Shown: positions 1 to 9,650 of the stretch, one piece after another
Numbering within the stretch: position 1 is the first letter of the stretch
How the letters are laid out: each line of letters opens with the position of its first letter
Position numbers and translations under genes: made by a program
Notes under the pieces: generated by a model
The model's input: the letters and a program-made list of their open reading frames with translations, nothing else
What the model was told of the DNA's origin: nothing
Databases searched by the model: none
DNA from: Echinarachnius parma
Lineage: Eukaryota; Echinodermata; Echinoidea; Clypeasteroida; Echinarachniidae
Reading direction: 5' to 3'
DNA length: 64,000 nucleotides
Assembly: GCA_037951105.1 (NCBI GenBank)
Contig: JBAMJV010004323.1
Location: 62,001 to 126,000 of the forward strand

Positions 1-110
1 CTTGCCATGACACCACTTTGATGACGATTCTCCCAGCCCTGGATGCCTTTGATGATTTCTGGCCGCCTTGGACTGTTGCTGTGACCGTTGAACTTTATTT
101 ATTTATTTAT
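1..110 (+). pseudogene. decayed copy 1 of the acid phosphatase HD exon
   Basis: The window opens inside a copy of the exon at 628-796. It reads C-H-D-T-T-L-M, then A-L-D-A-F-D-D and W-P-P, and matches through V-E-L-Y. After that it runs into ATTT repeats (about 97-110) instead of the exon's last third. No donor site follows. The left end is cut by the window. Confidence 0.7.
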
Positions 111-154
111 CATTCAAATCTCAGTGTTAATGACAACTTTTTAAATCTTAATTC

Positions 155-290
155 ACAGCCCCTACAGCTCCACTTGAACTCATGTCACAACACAACGCAG
201 ATGACCCTTCCCCTTGCCCTAGATGTCTTGGATGATGTCTGGCTGCCTCTGACATCTTCTGTGATCTTTGGCCTTGAACTTGACCTTTTA
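155..290 (+). pseudogene. decayed copy 2 of the acid phosphatase HD exon
   Basis: After an ATTCACAG acceptor this copy has a one-base deletion (CCCCTACAG for CCCCTACAAG), so the parental phase hits a stop six codons in. Read from an upstream frame it still resembles the exon. The catalytic HD pair has become H-N, and the ELYQ segment is replaced. A functional exon is unlikely. Confidence 0.7.
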
Positions 291-351
291 TCTCCTTTTC
301 CATTGATTTGTTTAACATGAATTTCATTTAATGATAACTTTTCCATCTTTA

Positions 352-500
352 TTGACAGCCCCTATAAGCTGAACTTGAATTCTTGCCATGACACAACCTT
401 GATGACCATTCTCCTACATGTAGCCCTAGATGCCTTCAATGATGTCTGGCCCCTATGACATCTAAGACTTTTAGCCACGACTTTACCTCTTCTTACCTCC
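352..500 (+). pseudogene. decayed copy 3 of the acid phosphatase HD exon
   Basis: Follows ATTGACAG and keeps C-H-D-T-T-L-M in the parental phase. It carries a 6-bp in-frame insertion and then a 2-base loss in the W-P-P region, which leads straight to TGA. The last third and the donor are missing. Confidence 0.7.
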
Positions 501-627
501 TTCGCCGCCTCTTACAGTACATTGTACATCTTCTATGAACTTTTGTCATGGACCTAACCTTTTTTTTTTTGATTTGTGAAAATTAATCTCATTTAATGAC
601 AACATTCTTTTCCATCTTTATTCACAG

Positions 628-796
628 CCCCTACAAGCTTCACCTGAACTCTTGTCATGACACAACCTTGATGACCATTCTCCTAGCCCTGGATGCCTTC
701 GATGATGTCTGGCCGCCTCTGACTGCCGCGGTGACCTTTGAACTGTACCAGGACAAGACGGGGAACTCGTTCGTCAGGGCTCTGTATGAGAACAAG
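628..796 (+). CDS. histidine acid phosphatase, penultimate coding exon (partial gene)
   Basis: Internal exon of a branch-2 histidine acid phosphatase, a family that hydrolyses phosphomonoesters in secretory or lysosomal compartments. The frame reads a conserved S-C-H-D-T-T-L-M block (the family's C-terminal HD motif, whose Asp is the proton donor), then a leucine-rich helix, D-x-W-P-P, F-E-L-Y-Q and F-V-R-A-L-Y. This order is typical of the last third of the fold. The exon is bounded by TTCACAG at 621-627 and AAG|GTGAGA at 796/797. It starts after a split codon and ends in phase 0. The next exon that fits is 8323-8451, also phase 0. Upstream exons with the RHG motif lie outside the window. 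The ACP6/PXYLP1-like branch is my best placement, from the W-P-P and E-L-Y-Q spacing, but prostatic/lysosomal-type paralogues are not excluded. The open frame past 797 is intronic. Confidence 0.82.
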
Positions 797-821
797 GTGA
801 GATCATGTCGTCGGGTGAGAG

Positions 822-1051
822 TTAAGTCCACCGCACACAGAGCCGACTCGACCGGATCCGACTGGTTTTCAGTCGGTTCAGCTCAGTATGCGTTGCCTCG
901 GGACTTCTGTTTTGCCGGTCAAGAGCCAGTCGGAGATCATTCGAGGCCGATTCAACACGTTGAATCGGCTACGACTGAGCCAAACCGACTCTACTGCCTG
1001 ACTGAAGACCACTCAGATCGGATCGAGTCGGCTCTGTGTGCGGTGGGCTTA
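822..1051. mobile_element. GC-rich fold-back MITE next to the splice donor
   Basis: About 230 bp with inverted ends: TTAAGTCCACCGCACACAG at the left is matched by the reverse complement ending CTGTGTGCGGTGGGCTTA at the right, and the match continues through GAGCCGACTCGA. The interior has several CGACTCG/CAGTCGG words. It starts 26 bp downstream of the donor at 797. No coding frame of its own. Confidence 0.65.
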
Positions 1052-1209
1052 TGATGGGAGTTGGAGTTGATTTTTGTCTAAATTGATTTCGCAGCCTCCT
1101 CTACGTGATGTGACACTTTCAGATAATAAGTATGTCTGATTTTAGGAATATTCTCCAGATATGAAAGAGAGCTACATTTAGTTTCTACATGGCTTTAAAA
1201 CTTGAAAAC

Positions 1210-2018
1210 ACGATTATCTCTGATTATATTAAATAATTTACCTTATCCCAACATAAATAAACACCGAATGTTCAGTGCGTGTTTGAGCCGCTGTGAAAAA
1301 ATATCACAGGCGGACTCGGGTAGGAATCGAACCCACAACCTCCTGATGCTAGACAGGCGTCATACCACTAGACCACCGAGATTGCCCCGATGACTATACG
1401 GCTGGTTCGATTCACATAATAGCAGTAGGTACTGCGTTAATTTATCAAATAAATGATTCTTAGGTTGGGTGAATTTGATTATATTAAATAATTTACCTTA
1501 TCCCAACATAAATAAACACTGAATGTTCAGTGCGTGTTTGAGCCGCTGTGAAAAAATATCACAGGCAGACTCGGGTAGGAATCGAACCCACAACCTCCTG
1601 ATGCTAGACAGGCGTCATACCACTAGACCACCGAGATTGCCCCGATGACTATACGGCTGGTTCGATTCACATAATAGCAGTAGGTACTGCGTTAATTTAT
1701 CAAATAAATGATTCTTAGGTTGGGTGAATTTGATTATATTAAATAATTTACCTTATCCCAACATAAATAAACACTGAATGTTCAGTGCGTGTTTGAGCCG
1801 CTGTGAAAAAATATCACAGGCGGACTCGGGTAGGAATCGAACCCACAACCTCCTGATGCTAGACAGGCATCATACCACTAGACCACCGAGATTGCCCCGA
1901 TGACTATACGGCTGGTTCGATTCACATAATAGCAGTAGGTACTGCGTTAATTTATCAAATAAATTATTCTTAGGTTGGGTGAATTTGATTATATTAAATA
2001 ATTTACGATTATCTCTGA
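1210..2018 (-). mobile_element. concatemer of a tRNA-derived SINE-like unit, 3 x 255 bp
   Basis: Unit starts (TGATTATATT) lie at 1221, 1476, 1731 and 1986, an exact 255-bp period, giving three full units and a 21-bp partial. On the minus strand each unit contains a tRNA-like segment with B box GGTTCGATTCC, a TGGTCTAGTGG D-arm and a CTAGC anticodon region, so it looks tRNA-derived and not functional. A 14-bp direct repeat, acgattatctctga, brackets the array at 1210-1223 and 2005-2018. This suggests insertion as one block. Units differ by only a few bases. Confidence 0.75.
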
Positions 2019-3127
2019 CGTACACAAATTTGCTAAGCTCCCTTCTTGGATGAGCTATATGAGCTTAGAAAGCACAAAAGGTGTGCCTTTTTTCTAATGT
2101 TTCATGTACTTTGACAATCTAGAGACAATCTATATTCATTATCAGTACTATGCTGTATCCATTTTGCATACTAGGAGCAATCATTGCTAGAACAGATATG
2201 AATGTTTGGTAGTAAATTGGCCTATTGTCACATTTGTATGACTAACTTAATAATCGAGAGAAATTGACATCTGCATCAAATTTGATCAACCCCTTTTAAT
2301 ATATAGGAAGAACACAAGCCCACCCACATTGTTATCCAGTAGAGACATTTGTCTGCTAATCTATATCAAAACTGTTATATCTGTCGACTGAACACAAAAT
2401 ATGGATTTTGCAGATATTGTAAAACTAGTTTTGGATGTTCATTTGTCACACTTTCTTTTTCCCAATATACTACTGATCCCAGGATATCTCTGGCCGGAAT
2501 TGTGGGAAGTACTCGTTATAGATACCGATTTTAAATTGCCTATATAGCGTTATATTCCAAAGTAGTATTTCCTTTAAATAAGCTATTAGAAGTTCAATGG
2601 CTTAGTGTTCACGGTTTTGGGGAGAGAAGAGCTCTATCGCATCTTAATTTGTAATAGTAGTGAGATGAAGTAAAAGAATATTAAGCATTTGTAACCTCCT
2701 ATATTTAGTCAAACTGTATCTGTTTAACAGCTAACCGTTTGTTGTAACTTGTTTTATTCCTTATAATGCATAATGGATTTTCAATCAAATATAAAGGAAA
2801 GATATTCTAGTTCATTAACAATAAAGAATACACCAACTTAATTTGTTCATAGGAAAAAGTTAAACACTCAAGTTAAGCAAAAACCAACCGTTTTGTGACA
2901 GGTTCACCTTTTCTTTTTAAAATTAAGAATATAATACTTGGCTATGGTCATCTTGAACAAATGTGTAGCATTTTCAAAAACTCACGAGTCACTACCCTGA
3001 ATATAATAAGAGACAACCGTTTTTGTTTCTAATGTACGCCTACCCTTTACACTATTTTATTTAGAAGAAGGAGAATGAAACTTGAAACCTAAGCGTTATC
3101 ACAGTTCTGTCCACCCTCTCATTTAAA

Positions 3128-3356
3128 TGAAAAAGAGCAAAGAAAATGGGATTCCTCCGGGATTCGAACACGAGACCTCCGGATTGCTAGACCTGCGCGC
3201 TACCGCCTGAGCTAAATGTATAGAAAACCCTGCTGCTCATCCCTAATACTCCATAGTTTTCAATGCTTGTGTGGTCCGAAGCTATTATAAACCTAACATA
3301 AACCTGAAGGATTAAAAATCAACTTGCGAGGGATCGCCGAAGTGATGCAGCTTTTT
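3128..3356 (-). mobile_element. tRNA-type SINE, family A
   Basis: Read on the minus strand, a roughly 140-bp leader starting at GCTGCATCACTTCGGCGATC is followed by a full tRNA-like region (TTTAGCTCAGGCGGTAGCGC, TCTAGCAATCCGG, GTTCGAATCCC) and a short T-rich tail. A second copy lies at 8687-8927. The tRNA-like part is near the 3' end of the unit, unlike the usual SINE layout. Confidence 0.7.
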
Positions 3357-3526
3357 AAAAAATAATTAATTCAAACATAAAGAGAAACTGACCAGAAATA
3401 TATAATATGATTGAAAAAGAGCAACGAAAATGGGATTCCTCCCCCTCATTTACTTACATTTACAATCATTTTGTCACCGCCAGGGACCTTATCCTGATGC
3501 TATAAACTTTCTATATAAATGTCAAC

Positions 3527-3610
3527 GCATAATAATAATAATAATAACTGTTATTTATATAGCGCTATTCCTGTGGGGATCACAGACAGAATGAGAGCCC
3601 TGGACCCAAG
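3527..3610 (+). repeat. (AAT)n with adjacent TATATAGCGC motif, copy 1
   Basis: A short AAT microsatellite is followed by TTATTTATATAGCGCTATTC. Similar AAT plus GCGC arrangements occur at 29511 and 33857, so this looks like a dispersed microsatellite-linked repeat and not a chance run. Confidence 0.6.
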
Positions 3611-3791
3611 CCACGAAAAGGCAAAAAACCCTAAACCCGTTTGTCACAAGAAACTGCTTCTAAATCCCCTTCCACAACATTCTACTGTAGGCATATTCAT
3701 CCAGCCTTGGTAGATAGTTGACAAATGAAATAGCAACAGTAATGTCTATTACCAAGACATAGACAGAAAGAGAGGGAACCTAAGACCAACC

Positions 3792-4206
3792 CCATCAAGG
3801 ACGGAGTCCCACATATTTGTGGGTTGGTAGTCCTACACTTCAGCAAGAACATACAAAGTTATATAAAGTATACAAGGAGAAAGAGCATAAATTTCTCTAT
3901 TTTAGAGCCCTATTTTGTTACTGTACCTGCTTTAGTTATTTTTTAATGATTTTTATATTGCGTAAATCGCTATAATTTAGGAGAATCATTAAATTGGCAA
4001 CACATTGATATATTTTAAAAACAGATTTTGGCATTCAAATTGGCAACTTGGCGGCAAAGTCACTTCATATTTGTCTTAAATTGTAATTACTAAATATTTT
4101 CCACCTATTTGTACGTCATTAAAAGGTCTAACAAAATTAGGAGTTGCCAATTTGTAGAGGAAAACAATGATAAATTTTGCCTTAAAACAGCTCTCGTCCT
4201 TGATGG
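3792..4206. mobile_element. about 400-bp MITE with CATCAAGGACG ends, copy 1
   Basis: Ends CCATCAAGGACG and CGTCCTTGATGG are inverted. Interior text (TGGTAGTCCTACACTT, AATTGGCAACACAT, GGAGTTGCCAATTTG) matches the copy at 46737-47128. This copy has lost clear TTAA ends. No coding frame. Confidence 0.7.
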
Positions 4207-4326
4207 ACAAGAAACCACATCTCAATAACCCATTTCTAGGCATATTCATCTGCTTTGGTAGTTCTTGACATAGATAGTTGATGAATAAAAAAAAAAAACA
4301 CAGTCATGTCTGTCTACAAGACATAG

Positions 4327-4476
4327 ATTCCTACCCGAGTCCGCCTGTGATATTTTTTCACAGCGGCTCAAACACGCACTGAACATTCGGTGTTTATTTA
4401 TGTTGGGATAAGGTAAATTATTTAATATAATCAAATTCACCCAACCTAAGAATCATTCATTTATTTGATAAGACAG
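4327..4476 (+). mobile_element. fragment of the 255-bp SINE unit, opposite orientation
   Basis: Reads the reverse complement of the concatemer unit, from GATTCCTACCCGAGTCCG through GTTTATTTATGTTGGGATAA to ATTCACCCAACC. It spans the unit-to-unit junction of the array, so it derives from a multimer or the real element ends lie elsewhere in the unit. Confidence 0.7.
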
Positions 4477-4670
4477 ACTATTTGTCAAGAGAAACCACAT
4501 CTCAATATCCACAACATATAAAGGAATCTAGGTATATTCATGGTAGATCTTGACATAGATAGTAGAAAGAATGAAACAAAAGAGAGTCATGTCTCTTGAC
4601 AATTAAGACGTAGACAGAACGAGAGGGGACCTAATCCAATGTAAGACCGAAACTTAGCCTATTAAATTTG

Positions 4671-4744
4671 TTAACCCGTTGCTTACGGGAGGGTTATGTA
4701 CAAAGTCTATGGGGATTTCAGAATCTCAAAGGGAACAGGTTTAG
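4671..4744 (-). mobile_element. 80-bp TTAACCC mini-element, copy a
   Basis: TTAACCCGTTGCTTACGGG, TGTACAAAGTCTATGGGGAT and TCAGAATCTC match the family. The right end is degenerate. Confidence 0.6.
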
Positions 4745-5340
4745 AGAAACCGCATCTCAATATCCACAATATGTTGTAAAGGAATCTAGATATAGTCATG
4801 TTATATATTATGCTAGATCTTGACATAGATGGTAGAAAGAATGAACAAAAAAAACACAGACATGTCTGTCTACAAGACATATAAAGAGGGGGAACCTATT
4901 AAAACCAGGGTAGGGCCAAAACCCTATAACCCATTTGTCAAGACAAACTGTATCTCAATATCCACATCATTCCAGGGAATCTAGGCATATATATATATAT
5001 GTTCATCCAGCCTCAATAGATCTTGACATAGATAGTTAGTTGAAAAAAGTAAATACAGTCATGTCTGTTGGCAAGATTATTTCCCTGTTCAGAACATGTT
5101 TCCTCCCTGCGCTCCGCGTTTTGGAGGAGGGGATATCTCGCAGGAAATGTGGGTAGAGACTGCAGATGGTCGGTTGTGAAAGAGAAGGGCGCTATTAAGT
5201 CACTTTTTTTTGTACCTCAGAGATGATCATGTTTAAAGTTAGGGTGCTTTAATATTTTTGTTTGTATTATTTATTTATTTGTTTATTTTTTATTTAAATT
5301 CAAACATAAAGGAAACTAAATAGAAATATTTTTAAATGAA

Positions 5341-5437
5341 TGAAAATGAGCAAAGAAAAATAGGCTTCGCCGGGAATCGAACCCGAGACCTCCTTGGGTT
5401 CGATTCCCTGCAAAGCCTATTTTTCATTGCTCATTTT

Positions 5438-5439
<2 letters not shown>
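5341..5439. repeat. fold-back of two SINE 3' ends
   Basis: Left arm 5341-5383 (TGAAAATGAGCAAAGAAAAA, then TAGGCTTCGCCGGGAATCG) is mirrored by 5395-5439 with a loop of about 11 bases. Both arms are the T-arm end of the family-A tRNA-like SINE. The right arm passes directly into the ATTT microsatellite. Confidence 0.7.
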
Positions 5440-5767
<328 letters not shown>

Positions 5768-6758
5768 CATCTGTTTTTAACAGGGTTGCCCCATCATCAG
5801 TGATGTAGCACTGTTTATCAGTGGGGCTTGCTGGGAAAAAATGGCTCTTTTTGAAATTTTTGAAAAAAATATATCAGTTTGGGATGTCTTGTTAGAAAAC
5901 AAATTTAAGCTCTCTTTAATTTTCGAAATTCCCAAAATTAGAAATTTTTATCTGAAAATTTGGCATCACATTAGAGGAGACTGAGACTTTCAAGATGGTA
6001 TGCAGAACTTAGTTTAGCGAAAAAATTGACTTAAAGATGAATAACAGTTTTGGGAAAGTTACAGAAAACATTTATATTGGCCGCAATAATTGATCAATAT
6101 TGTTGATTACGTATTTAGAAAGAACTTACATGTATGTGGTAAAATCCGAACCTAAGCATCGTTAACATGCAGAAATATCGGACAAATCCAATGGCGGCAT
6201 ACCGGAAACCTTGTGCGGACCACGTGGACTTTTGCACGTATTGTATGCGCGATTCCGCATTGGCGATCAATTTACTGTAAATCAGCTTTATAATTTTGCA
6301 AATATATCCATTAGTAGGCGGTTTCCTGGCCAAATGTTTATAATCCCATATTAGTAAAATTATATTCTTTCACATGGTTGGTAATAAGAGTGTACATTTC
6401 ATTTTTTGCGTGTGGGGCGTTTCCCATTTACTGGCATTTGCCTTTAAGGCCCTTTTCACTCTCGCCCAGTGAGATATCGTCAGTTGAGAAAGAGAAGGTC
6501 GCTATTTGTACTTCAGAGATAATCATGTTTGAAAGTTTGAAAGTCATGTCCATGCAGAAACCATAAGTGTCTCTCTATTTTAATTTGGTTAATATTCCTA
6601 AAATTAGAAATTGTTATTGGAAAAATTGGCATCATATAGATGGGACTCTTAACATTCAAGATAGGTATGCAGAAAAACTCAATTGAGCAAAAAATCAACG
6701 CAACACCTTTTTTACTCTAACCCAGTGAGATATCAAATAAATACATGTACATGTATGG
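5768..6758. other. intron sequence, no gene seen
   Basis: AT-rich intron. Two similar segments, 5926-6032 and 6592-6700 (AAAATTAGAAATT, TTGGCATCA, TATGCAGAA), and a related pair near 5165 and 6480 (GAGAAAGAGAAGG, TCAGAGAT) indicate older duplication. Nothing coding recognised. Confidence 0.5.
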
Positions 6759-7411
6759 TAGTGCTGTAACTGACCTTGATGATCGGATCGTTTGATCGGA
6801 TCGGCAAAATTTTATCGATCTTCGAAATCGGATCGATGATCGGGATCGGATGATCGGCTAAAAAAAAAAAAAAAAAAAAAAAAAAACTTTTTTTTTTTCT
6901 TTGGAAAAATGATCCCCAAAAAACACATTTTGGGAATATAAATGAATACCGAAGCAACATATATCCATATTAATAAGCCCAAGGTAATCTTGTACAGGTA
7001 TGCTTTCATTTCAAACTGATTACCTCTTCTTTTACAAAATTACTCACGCCGATTTTGAGCTTAGTCCCATGTGATTAATTTGGCGTAACCTTTCACAATC
7101 ACATGGGACCAAGCTCAAAATCGGCGCGAGTAATTTTGTAAAAGGAGAGTTATATCAGTTTTAAATGAAAGCATACCCATACAAGATTACCTTGGGCTTA
7201 TTCATATGGATGTTGCTTTGGTATTCATTTATATTCCCAAAATATGTTTTTTGGGATCATTTTCCAAAGAAAAAAAAACGAAATATTTTTTTTTTTTTGC
7301 CGATCCGATCTTCCGATTTTTTCTGCATGATCGGAAATCGGCAAAAGCGGTCCGATCATGTATGATCGGATCGTGATCGTCATGCCGATCCGATGATCGG
7401 TTACAGCACTA
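6759..7411. mobile_element. 653-bp fold-back element with 8-bp target duplication (hAT-like)
   Basis: Ends TAGTGCTGTAAC and GTTACAGCACTA are inverted, and the arms pair over about 300 bp each, meeting at a CCCATGTGATT/AATCACATGGG core near 7065-7110. Perfect 8-bp direct repeats ATGTATGG flank it at 6751-6758 and 7412-7419. Subterminal zones are rich in GATCGGATCG words. The 8-bp duplication and end sequence fit a non-autonomous hAT-type element. No transposase. Confidence 0.85.
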
Positions 7412-8092
7412 ATGTATGGCATCCCTCAAGCGACTTTGTCAGTATCGAAATGTTCCAGAATTAGTCAATGTTATGCTCTGGAGGAAAAGTCCTTTGCCAA
7501 TTTTTCATTCCCTGCCTACTTTTTTCTTTTGTTCGTCTATTTTGGTTAATGTTGCTAGGGAGTTGGATCCAATCTTTCCAGTTACATGTAACTACATTTT
7601 GTGTCTTCTTTGATTCTTGTTTCTAGAACTAGAGCCATTTTCCCCCATGTCAACTTTGTACTGCTATGTCTAATGCCAAAGAGGATTTCCTTTGCCTAAG
7701 TACATGTACTTTTCTTCTAATATTTTGGTTCTTATTACTTGAGCTGTAGTTTATACCACTTTTCCTGGTTTATTTTTTTCTTTCATGTTACAAAGTATAT
7801 TCGTGCCAACAAACATTACCAGAGTTGCCAAGTCTTCCTGATTTCGCAGAAGACTTCCTGAAAATAGACCAAGATTACAGCATCGGATATCCAATCTTCC
7901 TGATTATCAAAAACTTATTGTCATTATGTTGTATGCATTTTTATAGATACATGTATCTTTCCAATTTTCCAATACTGATTGTTGAATTTCAATGTTGGTA
8001 GCTCTGCATGACTGTATTTTATAAATCCATTTTCACTTAACTACATTTTATCAAAGTCCTTTGTTTGTTCATTTGATTTGTTTATTTGACAG

Positions 8093-8239
8093 GAGCTCAG
8101 GATATGTCAGTCAAAAGAAACCTTGATCCCCATTGACAAATTCAAGCAACTAATCGCTCCACTCATGTACATAGTTACATACCAAATGACACTAAAGAAA
8201 ACCTTTAATTTGTGCAACTCGTTCCTTTCGAGATTCTAA
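8093..8239 (+). CDS. duplicated acid phosphatase terminal exon: alternative or decaying last exon
   Basis: Preceded by TTTGACAG, this segment repeats the terminal exon almost codon for codon for its first 25 codons (E-L-R-I-C-Q-S-K-E-T-L-I-P and on), with mostly silent or conservative changes. It then diverges after I-A-P. The frame stays open for 48 codons and stops at TAA 8237-8239, inside an 80-bp TTAA mini-element. It has an acceptor and the right phase, so it could be spliced as an alternative last exon. It lacks the family's D-F-E-E-K-C ending, although it gains a different Cys. Either a mutually exclusive 3' exon or a recent exon duplication losing function would fit. Confidence 0.5.
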   Translation, partial: ELRICQSKETLIPIDKFKQLIAPLMYIVTYQMTLKKTFNLCNSFLSRF

Positions 8240-8296
8240 AATCCCTATAGACTTTGTACATAGCCCATCAGGCTCCCATAGGCAACATTGGGTTAA
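8214..8296 (+). mobile_element. 80-bp TTAACCC mini-element, copy b, overlapping duplicated exon
   Basis: GTTCCTTTCGAGATTCTAAA, ATAGACTTTGTACATAGCCC and GGGTTAA at 8290-8296. The left end is worn. Its internal TAA at 8237 closes the frame of the duplicated acid phosphatase exon, and its right end lies 26 bp before the real terminal exon. Confidence 0.65.
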
Positions 8297-8322
8297 TTTT
8301 GTTTTTGTTTTCCTTATTACAG

Positions 8323-8451
8323 GAGCTCAGGATATGCCAGTCGAAAGAAACCTTGATCCCCATGGACAAATTCAAGCAACTCATTGCTCCAGTCGTCTAC
8401 ACGACGGATGACTTCGAGGAGAAATGCAAGATACCCGTTCACAGTCACTGA
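8323..8451 (+). CDS. histidine acid phosphatase, terminal exon (partial gene)
   Basis: A pyrimidine-rich tract and TTACAG end at 8322. The exon then reads 42 codons in phase 0 to a TGA at 8449-8451. It continues the tyrosine-rich strand end of the upstream exon with E-L-R-I-C, then a basic/hydrophobic segment (M-D-K-F-K-Q-L-I) and a last Cys a few residues before the stop. Two late cysteines near the C terminus are usual in this family and often pair. No hydrophobic tail is visible, so this isoform is probably soluble or luminal. The 129-bp coding part matches a near copy 230 bp upstream, but only this one ends with the D-F-E-E-K-C segment expected of the family. A 3' UTR must begin at 8452. 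The nearest AATAAA I see is at about 9496, which is a weak candidate. Confidence 0.78.
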   Translation, partial: ELRICQSKETLIPMDKFKQLIAPVVYTTDDFEEKCKIPVHSH

Positions 8452-8686
8452 TGAAGGGGGCGGGAGACTGCTGTAGAAGCAGTTTACTACTTATTTGTGA
8501 AAGGTAAGGATTTCAATTTAATTCATTTCAATTCATTTTATTCCAACCAATCATAAGATCACATGCAAAACAAAATTTACAAGTGGTTTTGATGCCCCAT
8601 AGAAGCATAGCTTGTACGCATGGCACCGTGAAAACATACAAATGAATACAATTTACAGGAACAGTCTAATTTGCTATAGATCTTAT

Positions 8687-8927
8687 TGAAAAAGAGCAAA
8701 GAAAATGGGATTCCAATGGGATTTGAACCCGAGACCTCCGGATTGCTAGACCGGTGCTCTTACCTACTGAGCTATAGGAAACCCTAGTACGGTGCTCGTC
8801 CCTGAAACCCCTTAATTTTCATTGCTCGAGTGGTCAGAAGCTATTATAAACCTGACATAAACCTGAAGGATAGAAATCAACTTTGGGATATATGTGAGGG
8901 ATCGCCGAAGTGATGCAGCTTTTTTTG
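8687..8927 (-). mobile_element. tRNA-type SINE, family A, second copy
   Basis: Same organisation as 3128-3356. The minus strand reads a cloverleaf-compatible sequence with acceptor GGGTTTCC/GGAATCCC, D-arm TAGCTCAGTAGG, anticodon loop CTAGCAA and T-arm GGGTTCAAATCCC. It lies in the presumed 3' UTR or just downstream of the acid phosphatase gene. It is not called as a tRNA gene because it recurs with a shared flank. Confidence 0.7.
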
Positions 8928-9225
8928 TTGCTATACATCTGTTAAATACTAGATGAAAAGAGGTGATTTGGGGTAGTTTAGCCAACCTAATTGACCAATG
9001 TAAATTAGCTGAAGTACAACATACCTGTTCAAAATCATTGATTAAGAGAGGGAGACTTCTGTACAATTAGTTTACTTTACATTTGTCAAAGTTAAGGAAA
9101 CCCATAGTTGCTATATATCAGTTACTGCGGGAACAAAACACAGAAATAAGGGCTTATCCGGCCCCCAAATTTTCTGAAAAGGTCAGGAAACACAGAGTAA
9201 GGGTTATGGCTTATTTTATCTTCAG

Positions 9226-9305
9226 TTAACCCGTTCCCTACAAGTTTCTGAAATCCCCATAGACTTTGTACACGACTCACTCGGTTCCCGTGGTCAAGGG
9301 GTTAA
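9226..9305 (+). mobile_element. 80-bp TTAACCC mini-element, copy c
   Basis: TTAACCCGTTCCCTACAAG at the left, ATAGACTTTGTACACGACTC inside, AAGGGGTTAA at the right. Both TTAA ends are intact, total 80 bp. Confidence 0.85.
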
Positions 9306-9598
9306 TTCGGAATTCACTATTTTCAAGAGCTCTCCCAGGTCCGCAGGAACAAGAACTGTCAAGTAACGCCCCGCCCCTCTGGTCTCACCCGGCACTTTTA
9401 CTCAGCACATCCTGTCTCAATCCTACCCAATTGAAACAAATTGCATGTAATTCGCGTGACTAGAGAAATATATGTTCAATTGCGCAGGATTCGCTAATAA
9501 AAATGGTTGTAAATCAAGATGATTGAATGACTAATATAAATTGATCAACTGTTAGGTACAAATTGTAAATTGTAGTAATTAGTGGTGATTCTATAGAG

Positions 9599-9650
9599 AG
9601 GGGGGGGGGGGGGGGGGGAGGGGGAGGGGGAGGGGGGAGGGGGGAGGGCA
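9599..9650. repeat. poly-G rich tract
   Basis: About 19 consecutive G followed by GGGGGA-type runs. Low-complexity; length uncertain in any assembly. Confidence 0.9.

Larger units (their letters stand above)
3640..5090. repeat. five degenerate tandem units invaded by other elements
   Basis: Units begin with AGAAACCACATCTCAATATC-like text near 3650, 4208, 4488, 4744 and 4940. Each continues with a TCTAGGCATATTCATCC, TCTTGACATAGATAGT and CATGTCTGT...AAGACAT series. The array is broken by the TTAA-type element at 3792-4206, a SINE-concatemer fragment at 4327-4476 and an 80-bp mini-element at 4671-4744. Confidence 0.6.

Noticed and set aside
1210-2018. Hammerhead ribozyme or CRISPR-like explanation for the 255-bp array
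   Set aside because: No CTGATGA...GAAA core is present, units have no spacer structure, and the genome is eukaryotic.
8700-8775. Possible functional tRNA gene on the minus strand
   Set aside because: The cloverleaf is plausible, but the same tRNA-like text with the same leader recurs at 3128-3356 and in fragments, so a SINE is the better explanation.
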